Assembly: GCF_011045095.1 (NCBI RefSeq)
Contig: NZ_JAALDL010000004.1
Span: forward strand, 293,079-357,078
DNA: 64,000 bases
Reading direction: 5' to 3'
Origin: Grimontia sedimenti
GTDB lineage: Bacteria > Pseudomonadota > Gammaproteobacteria > Enterobacterales > Vibrionaceae
Part shown: positions 37,338 to 44,821 of the stretch, in pieces
Position numbering within the stretch: position 1 is the first letter of the stretch
Layout of the letters: each line of letters begins with the position of its first letter
Translations under genes and position numbers: made by a program
The notes under the pieces: generated by a model
Seen by the model: the letters and a program-made list of their open reading frames with translations, nothing else
What the model was told of the DNA's origin: nothing
The model's database searches: none

Positions 37338-38995
37338 GACCTTCTCAAGTCAAAAAGTTTCAGGAGCAACAAACCAAGTTCGCCAGCAGCGTCGTTAAAC
37401 GCACAAAGCGTATTAAAACGCTGTGGAATAAAATCCAAACGCAGAAAACCTCTGAGTTTTGCGAACTGGAAGAATTGGTAATGGAAGCGCATAAGCTGGC
37501 TGGCACCGCCACTACGCTGGGCTTTGTCGATCTTGGAGAATGCGGCCGTGACATTGAAGTATTACTGAAACCGCACATTGAGAATCAAACGCTGCCCATC
37601 GGTGATGAAGATATAGATCGCCTGATTTCAGGCATTGACGATATCGCCAAAATCGAACCCAAACGCCCTGATGATTTAACATACGGTGAAGTGACCTTGC
37701 TTCATGAGCAAGACCGCACCAAGCAACTGGTTTACGTGGTTGCAGAAAATCCTGAAGATGCCACCGAAATGGTCGAGCAACTTCAGTATATCGATTACGA
37801 AGTAGCAATGTTCTCAACAGCTGCCGAACTTAAAGTCGCTCTCGATCAAGAGGCACCTTCGGTACTGATTGTTGACCTTGATGACTTTAAACTCCTCGAT
37901 GAAATCACCAAAGTCTGGCGTAAAAACAGCGGAATTCCTTTGGTCGTGCTGAGTGCAACAGAATGCTGGGAAAGTCGCCTGCGTGCCGCCAAAGCTGGTG
38001 CGTTTACCTTCTTCCACAAACCTGTTGAGTATGACGATATCCTCGGTTTACTCGACTCCCTCTGGGAGACCAACAACGCTCAATACCGGGTACTGATCGT
38101 CGAAGATGACCGAACCCTTGCTGAGCACTACTCAATTGTGCTGCAAGGCGCAGGTATGAAAACCTGCATAGTAGACAGTCCGGATCATCTGCTCGATGAG
38201 TTGGGCGAATTTCATCCGGATCTGGTGTTAATGGACCTCTACATGCCGAATTGCTCAGGAGTTGAAGCGGCCAGCGTAATACGCCAACATGCGGCGCACA
38301 CCAATGTGCCCATCGTGTACCTTTCCGGTGAAACTGATCTTAAGCTTCAAATGAAAGCGCTTCAGGTCGGCGCGGATGATTTTCTGACTAAGCCGATTAA
38401 CGACTTACACCTGACACAGGCAGTCTCCATTCGTGCCCGCCGATTTCGTGCGCTAAGCGCCATGATGGACAGAGACAGTCTGACCGGGTTGCTCAATCAC
38501 TCCAACCTGAAAATGGCACTGGAGCGTGAGCTTTCGCGCGCCAGACGTCATAAGTCTCCCGTCAGTTTTGTGATGATTGATATCGACCACTTCAAGTCCA
38601 TCAATGACAAGTACGGTCACCCTGTCGGTGACAAGGTCATCAAGGGTGTCGCGCGCTTACTCAATTACCGCTTCCGCAAAACTGATACCAGCGCCCGTTA
38701 TGGCGGTGAAGAATTCGCATTGATCCTGCCCGACACGCCTGCAGATATCGCGCTCAGATTGATTGATGAATTCCGCAGTACGTTCTCCAAAACGCCGTTT
38801 TCAAACGGTCCCGAAACATTCACTGCCACCTTGAGTGCTGGTATCGCGACGTTTCCCGAGTTTGATTCTATTGAGGGTCTTATTGAAGTGGCCGACTCTT
38901 CACTCTATCTGGCAAAAGAGCGGGGAAGAAACCGTGTGGTAACCCATGTTGAACTGGGGAACAGTGATGACCCTCAGGAGAAAAACACCGCGTAA
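37334..38995 (+). CDS. Hpt-REC-REC-GGDEF diguanylate cyclase
   Basis: A 553-aa cytoplasmic enzyme making cyclic di-GMP. An N-terminal Hpt domain has His53 in MEAHKLAGTATTLG. A first receiver-like domain (about 130-240) keeps IVDLDD. A second, canonical receiver (about 250-370) has VEDD and LVLMDLYMP. The C-terminal GGDEF domain carries the active-site GGEEF at 457-461 and an inhibitory I-site R448-K-T-D451 five residues before it, so product inhibition is expected. It completes a phosphorelay-to-c-di-GMP operon that starts with the binding lipoprotein. Confidence 0.92.
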   Translation: MRPSQVKKFQEQQTKFASSVVKRTKRIKTLWNKIQTQKTSEFCELEELVMEAHKLAGTATTLGFVDLGECGRDIEVLLKPHIENQTLPIGDEDIDRLISGIDDIAKIEPKRPDDLTYGEVTLLHEQDRTKQLVYVVAENPEDATEMVEQLQYIDYEVAMFSTAAELKVALDQEAPSVLIVDLDDFKLLDEITKVWRKNSGIPLVVLSATECWESRLRAAKAGAFTFFHKPVEYDDILGLLDSLWETNNAQYRVLIVEDDRTLAEHYSIVLQGAGMKTCIVDSPDHLLDELGEFHPDLVLMDLYMPNCSGVEAASVIRQHAAHTNVPIVYLSGETDLKLQMKALQVGADDFLTKPINDLHLTQAVSIRARRFRALSAMMDRDSLTGLLNHSNLKMALERELSRARRHKSPVSFVMIDIDHFKSINDKYGHPVGDKVIKGVARLLNYRFRKTDTSARYGGEEFALILPDTPADIALRLIDEFRSTFSKTPFSNGPETFTATLSAGIATFPEFDSIEGLIEVADSSLYLAKERGRNRVVTHVELGNSDDPQEKNTA

Positions 38996-39107
38996 CACTC
39001 TGATAGTATTTCATTAGGCCTTTGTGAGAGTTTTGAGAGAAATCCGCGAAGGCTTCGCCATTTTTTCGCGCCATGCTTGGAAGAATTCAACGCACAGGGA
39101 GCGAAAA

Positions 39108-39770
39108 ATGAAAACCTTACTTCTCAGTATGGCAATGGGCGCAGCATTCACCGCGCAGGCCGCCAACGTCGATGTCAAAATCACCAATGCCACCGATGGC
39201 ATTTATTTCACCCCATTGATCGTTGCTGCTCACAGCCCGGACGCGTATCTGTTCCGTACCGGCGAAGCAGCATCTGCTGATGTAGAAGCCATGGCAGAAG
39301 GTGGCGATATTTCTGGTCTGGTTGCACTGGCTGAAGGTGTGGGTGCTGATGTACAAGCCAACCCGGCAGAAGGCATTCTGGACCCAGGCGCATCCACTTC
39401 CACCACGCTTTACGCAAATCATGGCGATGTGCTTTCTATCGCCGCGATGTTGCTACCTTCTAACGATGCGTTTATCGGGGTAGACAGCTGGAAAATCCCA
39501 AAGAAAAAAGGCACCTATGTCATCAAAGCCAACGGCTATGACGCAGGCACAGAAGCGAATGATGAGCTGGCAGGCAGCGTTCCAACCCCACCGTTTATCA
39601 CCTTTGGTGAAGGTGGCACAGGTGTCGATACTGAAGTTGCCAATGAAACCGTTCACATTCATCCGGGTAACCTCGGTGACACTGATGCCACTGGCGGTCT
39701 AAGCGACTTCGACAGCACCAAACACCGTTGGCTCAACCCAGTTGCCATCATCACCGTCACCGTTTATTAA
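39108..39770 (+). CDS. exported spondin-domain protein
   Basis: A 220-aa protein with a signal peptide (MKTLLLSMAMGAAFTAQA) and a spondin_N-type domain. Typical segments are KITNATDGIYFTPLIVAAH, a GASTSTTLYA core, YDAGTEANDELAGS and a C-terminal WLNPVAIITVTVY strand. AGGGAG precedes ATG 39108; the frame is open upstream but unlikely to be used. Bacterial spondin proteins are secreted beta-sandwich proteins of uncertain role, perhaps matrix or surface binding. A homologous lipoprotein gene follows after 12 nt. Confidence 0.85.
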   Translation: MKTLLLSMAMGAAFTAQAANVDVKITNATDGIYFTPLIVAAHSPDAYLFRTGEAASADVEAMAEGGDISGLVALAEGVGADVQANPAEGILDPGASTSTTLYANHGDVLSIAAMLLPSNDAFIGVDSWKIPKKKGTYVIKANGYDAGTEANDELAGSVPTPPFITFGEGGTGVDTEVANETVHIHPGNLGDTDATGGLSDFDSTKHRWLNPVAIITVTVY

Positions 39771-39782
39771 GGAGGGCGCAGT

Positions 39783-40445
39783 ATGTATCGCTTTGCTCTC
39801 ATTGGCGCAGCAGCGCTGGCACTGGCTGGGTGTCCCTTGCAAAAGGAATACACGGTCACCGTAGAAAACCTGACGGATGCGCAACCTATGTCTCCGGTCG
39901 CGCTGTTGACCCACAGCAAGACCAACACCTTGTTTGAAGTTGGCCAACCGGTTTCTGTCGCACTGGAAAAACTGGCGGAAGGTGGTGATAACAGCGATGT
40001 TCTTGCTTATGAAGATCTTCGCCACGTGGAAGATGCTCTCTCTGGCGCATCGCCGCTTCCTCCGGGCGCATCAGAAAGCTTCACTGTACAACTGAACCAC
40101 AAGAAGACACGTTACCTTTCTGTGGCATCTATGCTGGTCAATACCAACGATGCTATCGTCGCTGAGTCTGATATCGATCTACGTAAATTGCGCCCTGGTC
40201 AAAGCATCACCATCACATTGCCAGTGTGGGATGCAGGCACAGAAGCGAACTCGGAAACCCAAGGCACCATTCCTGGGCCCGCTGCAGGTGGTGAAGGCTT
40301 CAACGCTGCACGCGATGATGTAGACCGTCTGCGCATTCACCCTGGCGTGCTGTCGGCTGATGAGGGATTGGAAGGTTCAGCATTGAATTACCGTCACCGG
40401 TTTCTGAACCCGGGCGCGAAAGTCACCATCAAACGGGTTTGGTGA
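39783..40445 (+). CDS. spondin-domain lipoprotein
   Basis: A 220-aa paralogue of the preceding gene, with a lipoprotein signal (LALAGC, Cys17) instead of a cleavable signal peptide. Shared marks are WDAGTEANSETQG, a HPG motif and RFLNPGAKVTI. A strong site (AAGGAGG) precedes the ATG. The pair probably gives one secreted and one membrane-anchored member of the same fold; they may interact. Confidence 0.85.
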   Translation: MYRFALIGAAALALAGCPLQKEYTVTVENLTDAQPMSPVALLTHSKTNTLFEVGQPVSVALEKLAEGGDNSDVLAYEDLRHVEDALSGASPLPPGASESFTVQLNHKKTRYLSVASMLVNTNDAIVAESDIDLRKLRPGQSITITLPVWDAGTEANSETQGTIPGPAAGGEGFNAARDDVDRLRIHPGVLSADEGLEGSALNYRHRFLNPGAKVTIKRVW

Positions 40446-40464
40446 TTCGTTCCCATCAAAGCAC

Positions 40465-40494
40465 AAACGGGCACTGTTGAAAGTGCCCGTTTTT
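40465..40494 (+). terminator. terminator of the spondin gene pair
   Basis: AAACGGGCACT and AGTGCCCGTTT arms around a short loop are followed by a T-run. Confidence 0.9.
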
Positions 40495-40574
40495 CTTTCC
40501 GGTCACGTATCTATACGCGAACCGAAGATGTTTCGGGATGTGTTAAGCTGTTCGAAAGGATTATTCATGCGGGA

Positions 40575-41426
40575 GTGTCAGTGCTGAGTTTTATCGAATC
40601 ACAGGAAAGTGTTTTCCGTCTGCTGACTTTTTTTTCCATTTTCGGCGTCATGGCAGCTGTAGAGTGGCTGTTCCCAAAACGAATTCTGACGGTCAGCAAG
40701 GCGAAACGCTGGCTGAACAATATCGCCCTGATGATGTTTAACACCGCGGTGCTCCGCGCCATTTTTCCTCTCGCCGCGGCGGGTTTCGCTGCATGGTGTG
40801 CCCAGAAAGGGATTGGTTTATTCAACGTGTTTGATTCCCCACTTTGGCTGTCGGTCACCCTCAGCATTGTCCTTCTTGACGGTATCATCTGGTTCCAGCA
40901 CAAACTCTTTCACACCGTTCCTATTCTCTGGCGTTTGCACGCGGTTCATCATGCTGATCGGGATTTGGATGTTACCTCAGGTGCCCGCTTCCATCCGATT
41001 GAAATTCTGCTTTCCATGCTTATCAAATTTGCTGCCATTGCGCTGTTAGGCGTGCCTGTGGTCGCTGTGATTTTGTTTGAAGTGATACTCAGCGGTATGG
41101 CGCTGTTTAATCACAGTAACGTGGCCATTCCCTTGTCGATAGACCGCTGGCTGCGCAAAGTGGTGGTGACACCGGACATGCACCGCGTGCATCACTCCAT
41201 TCATCGCTATGAAAGTGATTCGAACTTCGGTTTTAATCTTGCTATCTGGGACCGGCTGTTCAACACTTACCGTGCGCAACCCGAGGAAGGCCATTACGGC
41301 ATGACTATTGGCATAAAAAGCCAGCGGGAAGAAAGACATGTCGTGTGGCTAACAGGCCTTCTTGCCTTGCCATTTCGCTTGTTCAAACGTGCCCCTGAGA
41401 AAAAACAACAAAATAACTCTCTCTGA
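40575..41426 (+). CDS. sterol desaturase / fatty acid hydroxylase family protein
   Basis: A 283-aa inner-membrane protein with about four hydrophobic segments and the di-iron histidine clusters of the family: HKLFH, HAVHH and a later HRVHHSIH block. Such enzymes hydroxylate or desaturate lipid chains; the substrate is unknown. The start is ambiguous between GTG 40575 and GTG 40581; GGGAG at 40571-40575 fits the second better. It is followed closely (11 nt) by yjjX, so the two are probably co-transcribed. Confidence 0.85.
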   Translation: MSVLSFIESQESVFRLLTFFSIFGVMAAVEWLFPKRILTVSKAKRWLNNIALMMFNTAVLRAIFPLAAAGFAAWCAQKGIGLFNVFDSPLWLSVTLSIVLLDGIIWFQHKLFHTVPILWRLHAVHHADRDLDVTSGARFHPIEILLSMLIKFAAIALLGVPVVAVILFEVILSGMALFNHSNVAIPLSIDRWLRKVVVTPDMHRVHHSIHRYESDSNFGFNLAIWDRLFNTYRAQPEEGHYGMTIGIKSQREERHVVWLTGLLALPFRLFKRAPEKKQQNNSL

Positions 41427-41437
41427 TTCAGGACTGG

Positions 41438-42046
41438 ATGCCCATGACCAAAGTGATTGTCACTTCGCTTAACCCTGCCAAAATTGCTGCTGTGGAAGCT
41501 GCCTTCAAAGAAGTATTTCCCAACAATGACATGACGTTTGAAGGTGTGTCTGTCTCCAGTGGTGTCGCAGATCAGCCAATGACCAGTGAGGAAACGTTGG
41601 CAGGTGCCAGAAACCGTGTCCATAACGCCAAAAAGGTGGTTGATGGTAATTTCTACGTGGGTGTCGAGGCTGGATTGGACGCTCCTTATACCTTTGCCTG
41701 GATGGTCGTGGAATCTGCAGACCGCGTTGGTGAATCGCGTTCGGCTTCTGTCCCTTTGCCACCAGCCGCACTCAACATGCTGGAGGAAGGCAAAGAGCTG
41801 GGCGATGTGATGGATGAAATGTTCAATGAACAGAACGTGAAACAAAAAGGTGGGGCGATCGGCATGCTGACTGGACACTTACTGACACGAAGCTCGGTCT
41901 ACCATCAGGCGCTTATCTTAGCGCTGATCCCGTTTATGAATCCGGTTTTTTTCCGACGGAAGAGCACTAAAGAAGACCTGAGTCCTGGGTCCTGGGTCCT
42001 GGGTCCTGGGTCCTGGGTCCTGGGTCCTGCAGACAACATTGAATAA
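41438..42046 (+). CDS. yjjX: inosine/xanthosine triphosphatase YjjX with a repeat-encoded tail
   Basis: House-cleaning NTPase removing ITP and XTP. The core (residues 1 to about 172) has SLNPAKIAAVEAAF, the QPMTSEETLAGARNR block, VGVEAG and the RSSVYHQALILAL end. The E. coli protein stops just after that block. Here about 30 extra residues follow, including GSWVLGPGSWVLGP, encoded by seven GTCCTGG heptamers. The tail is a product of repeat insertion at the gene's 3' end and is unlikely to matter for catalysis. Start 41438 (CAGGA upstream) or 41444. It converges with trpR. Confidence 0.9.
   Translation: MPMTKVIVTSLNPAKIAAVEAAFKEVFPNNDMTFEGVSVSSGVADQPMTSEETLAGARNRVHNAKKVVDGNFYVGVEAGLDAPYTFAWMVVESADRVGESRSASVPLPPAALNMLEEGKELGDVMDEMFNEQNVKQKGGAIGMLTGHLLTRSSVYHQALILALIPFMNPVFFRRKSTKEDLSPGSWVLGPGSWVLGPADNIE
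41982..42030 (+). repeat. seven tandem 7-bp units (GTCCTGG)
   Basis: Six perfect and one imperfect heptamer lie within the yjjX 3' end. This is the same unit as in the array at 1704-1840. Because 7 is not a multiple of 3, changes in copy number would change the frame and length of the YjjX tail. Confidence 0.95.
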
Positions 42047-42087
42047 AAAAGCGGCACTGCTAAGAGACAGTTGCCGCACATTTTTTC
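42045..42087. terminator. bidirectional terminator between yjjX and trpR
   Basis: AAAAAAGCGGCACTG pairs with CAGTTGCCGC (one bulge), followed by TTTTTT. A- and T-runs on the two sides suit both convergent genes. Confidence 0.75.
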
Positions 42088-42113
42088 CCTAGGACCTGTT
42101 TTTCCTAGAACCT
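42088..42113 (-). repeat. inverted copies of the GGTCCTR heptamer
   Basis: The minus strand reads GGTTCTAGGAAAAACAGG and then TCCTAGG, matching the GGTCCTAGGAAAAGCG part of the 47-bp units near 1704-1840. It lies opposite in direction to the heptamer run at 41982-42030, with the terminator between them. Confidence 0.75.
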
Positions 42114-42127
42114 TCTCTTCCTGATCT

Positions 42128-42421
42128 TTACTTGTCCAAAAGCTCCAGCAACCACTGCTTTTGCGCATCATCCAATTGCTTCAATTCGTTAGAGCCACGG
42201 GTGATCGTCGCGATACCGACGCCAAGCATCTGACTGAGTTGTCGCTGGCTCACCTCACCTTTTAACAACTCGTTGAGAATATTGACCCGGGCAATCAGCG
42301 CGCTGCGCTCGTCGGGCGTCAGCAACATCTTCAAGAGTTTAGCTTCGTCCCCGTTGTCACTTGCTCTGTGGATCAAATCCAGCACATCTTGCCAGTCAGA
42401 ATATTCCGGCGTCGCTTTCAT
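42128..42421 (-). CDS. trpR: trp operon repressor
   Basis: A 97-aa dimeric repressor that binds DNA when loaded with tryptophan. The helix-turn-helix QRQLSQMLGVGIATITRGSNELK and LTPDERSAL helix are diagnostic. The frame opens at 42490, but ATG 42421 has GAGGTG just upstream and gives the normal TrpR length; the longer version would run through the promoter. It lies directly downstream of slt on the same strand, as in enterics. Confidence 0.9.
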   Translation of the reverse strand: MKATPEYSDWQDVLDLIHRASDNGDEAKLLKMLLTPDERSALIARVNILNELLKGEVSQRQLSQMLGVGIATITRGSNELKQLDDAQKQWLLELLDK

Positions 42422-42440
42422 GGTCACCTCGTAGAAATCG

Positions 42441-42463
42441 GTACTAATAACGCCGTCATTATA
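42441..42463 (-). promoter_or_regulatory. trpR promoter -10 box with possible Trp operator half-site
   Basis: On the minus strand TATAAT (42463-42458) is followed by a TTAGTAC segment (42447-42441) resembling half of the TrpR operator. Autoregulation is known for trpR. No convincing -35 box was found. Confidence 0.4.
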
Positions 42464-42497
42464 CTCCAAGTCTCTCTGTTTCTTAGACAATCATGAC

Positions 42498-44471
42498 TCA
42501 ATAGCGACGATTAGACTCACTTTCTGTCAGGAACTGTAGAGGTTGACCCAGCAACTTACGGTAGTAGATGTCGTACATCAGCACATTCTGCACATAACCT
42601 CGCGTCTCCCGGAAAGGAATGGCTTCGATAAACGCAATCGCATCCAGATTGCCGTCTGATTTCGCCAACCAGCGGGAAGCACGGTGAGGACCTGCGTTGT
42701 ACCCGGCGAACGCCAGGATACGGTTTTCATCAAACTGATCCAGCAACATACGAAGGTAACCACTGCCTAAACGGATATTGATACCCGGATCGTTCAGCGT
42801 GCTCTTGCCAAGATAGCGAAAACCCAGTTTCTTCGACGTTTCCTTCGCCGTCGCCGGCATGAGCTGCATCAAACCGCGTGCGCCAACAGGTGACACTGCG
42901 CGGGTGTAGAAGGCACTCTCCTGACGCGACAAAGCCAGCAAAGTCGTCAGTGGAAGTTCACGCTCTTTACTGAAGAACTCAAACCACCAGCGATGCGCCA
43001 CTGGGAAGCGGTATTCCAGGTGTCCCCAGAGCTTTCCGGCGATCGTTGCCTGCACAGAGAGATGATACCACTTTTGGTCTGACGCATACGCCGCAAGGTT
43101 GGCTTTCTGATCCCTGTTTGCATTGCGCAAAATGTATTGCCATTCGCGTTTCGCAGCAGTGATTTTATCCAACGTCAGCAGCTCATCGACACGCTTCAAG
43201 GCTTTGTTGAAAGGCGCTAATGCTCCCGGATTAAGCGGTGTGGTTTGATAAGGAATATCAATCGACTTACCCAATTCGTCTGCTGCCGCAACACTGTAGA
43301 AGTTACGCTCCCCAATCATGGATTCAAAAATCGCGTTGGCTTCTGCCGTTTTACCTGCCTCTTTCAGCACTCGGGCTCGCCAGTATTTCCACTTAAGTGA
43401 GTCACGCTCCTTTTCAGACATCACATCAATCCAGCGGCCAACGTCTTTCCAATCCGCTTCCACCAGACTCATACGCACTCGGCGTTCCAGCAGCGACTGA
43501 TTCACTGTTTGCTTGAGCTGCTTATCACGCCATGCAGCAAGGGATGCATCTTCTGTCGACATCAAACGACCCGCAAGGTAATCCGCCATCTCCTGACGTT
43601 CATGCTTGTCGTAATGCTGACCTTCAACCGTGCGTTTGAACTGTTTCACGGCTTCTTCAGAATTGCTGCGCGCAAGGCGTTCAAAGGCAATGCGCGCCAG
43701 GTGCCGGTTAAACGTGGTGACTTTGCTTTTTTTGGAGAAATCCGCCACGCCCTGAGGCTTGTTATAAAGTGCCAGGACTTCTTTGGCCTGACGTTTGGCG
43801 TGAGTGGTGGTGAATTGCTTCTGAAGATAGGTCATCAACGACTTGTTGCGGTTATCAAACGCCAGCAGCATGCGCTCAAGGACGAGGTTATCTGTCAGCT
43901 TGCCATTGTCTTTGAGGTAATCAAACAGCTTGTCACATGCCCTGTCGACTGACGAACCCGACAGGTAGAGGGATTTCGCCCCTGACAGCGCCAGCGCTTT
44001 GTCACCGGCTTTGCTGTGCGCATAGTAATAATTACACTGGTAACTCTCACCACGGGGGACAGTGTCCTGAAACGCCAGCAATTGCGACCATTTCCCCTTA
44101 GAAGCCAATACATTGAGATGACGCGCCCGCACAGTGCGTGTAAACGGCAAATCAGCATGCTTTTTCAAAAAAGCGTTCACTTCTTTGGTACTGGCACCAT
44201 TGATATCACGCATAAAATCGCGATAGTCCAGATAAGGATAAAGCGGATAATCCTTCACGTTTGATTTGAGGCGCGAAAACGTTGCCATGTCGTTGCGCTC
44301 AATCGCAGCGATGGCTTTTTCGTAACGGGTACGTTGCTCATCGATCGTGAGTGCGTTGGCAGGAAAAACACTGCCAAGCAGAAGCGCCATGCCTAGAGGC
44401 GCTGCGAGATTGAATCTATCCACTGACTTATTATACGCTTTTGTAATTATTGATTTTTCACTTAGTAGCAT
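42498..44471 (-). CDS. slt: soluble lytic murein transglycosylase
   Basis: A 657-aa periplasmic enzyme that cleaves peptidoglycan glycan strands to 1,6-anhydromuropeptides. The N-terminus has a signal region ending PANA; a long alpha-superhelical U-domain follows. The C-terminal catalytic domain has LSRQESAFYTRAVSPVGARG with the catalytic Glu, then LMQLMP and GYNAGPHRA. It is upstream of trpR on the same strand and divergent from ettA. Confidence 0.93.
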   Translation of the reverse strand: MLLSEKSIITKAYNKSVDRFNLAAPLGMALLLGSVFPANALTIDEQRTRYEKAIAAIERNDMATFSRLKSNVKDYPLYPYLDYRDFMRDINGASTKEVNAFLKKHADLPFTRTVRARHLNVLASKGKWSQLLAFQDTVPRGESYQCNYYYAHSKAGDKALALSGAKSLYLSGSSVDRACDKLFDYLKDNGKLTDNLVLERMLLAFDNRNKSLMTYLQKQFTTTHAKRQAKEVLALYNKPQGVADFSKKSKVTTFNRHLARIAFERLARSNSEEAVKQFKRTVEGQHYDKHERQEMADYLAGRLMSTEDASLAAWRDKQLKQTVNQSLLERRVRMSLVEADWKDVGRWIDVMSEKERDSLKWKYWRARVLKEAGKTAEANAIFESMIGERNFYSVAAADELGKSIDIPYQTTPLNPGALAPFNKALKRVDELLTLDKITAAKREWQYILRNANRDQKANLAAYASDQKWYHLSVQATIAGKLWGHLEYRFPVAHRWWFEFFSKERELPLTTLLALSRQESAFYTRAVSPVGARGLMQLMPATAKETSKKLGFRYLGKSTLNDPGINIRLGSGYLRMLLDQFDENRILAFAGYNAGPHRASRWLAKSDGNLDAIAFIEAIPFRETRGYVQNVLMYDIYYRKLLGQPLQFLTESESNRRY

Positions 44472-44821
44472 TCAGATGCTTCTCCCTAGCGCACTTAGCT
44501 TTAAGCTTATACCCAATCCTTCGAATGAGATGGAAAATTAGGTCTGTTGCACCATCTTCTATATATCAAACTCCCTGAGCTCCCGCCGCAAAGAAACTGT
44601 TACTGAAAACGACAAACGGGAGCTCGGGCACGTGAGACGGAAGCATGCCTCTCTTTCTTTTGTTTTTCCCAACAACAAATGGTTCCCAAAACTATACTCT
44701 GACCAGTTCAAAGTCTGACCTTGAAGCGGTTTGAGACTTAGGGCCTGTTACAATACTTCAACGAAGCAGGTAGAATATCCGGCTAATCATTTCCATTTAG
44801 TGACAAGAGAACGCGAGCAGA
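44472..44821. other. 350-bp slt/ettA intergenic region
   Basis: No gene is seen. It holds the divergent promoters of slt and ettA and a 9-bp inverted repeat GAGCTCCCG (44577-44585) / CGGGAGCTC (44617-44625) with a 31-nt loop. Confidence 0.6.

Noticed and set aside
42422-42490. Longer trpR start adding 23 residues
   Set aside because: The segment contains a TATAAT box, has no ribosome binding site for the upstream ATG, and is absent from known TrpR proteins; GAGGTG fits the downstream ATG.
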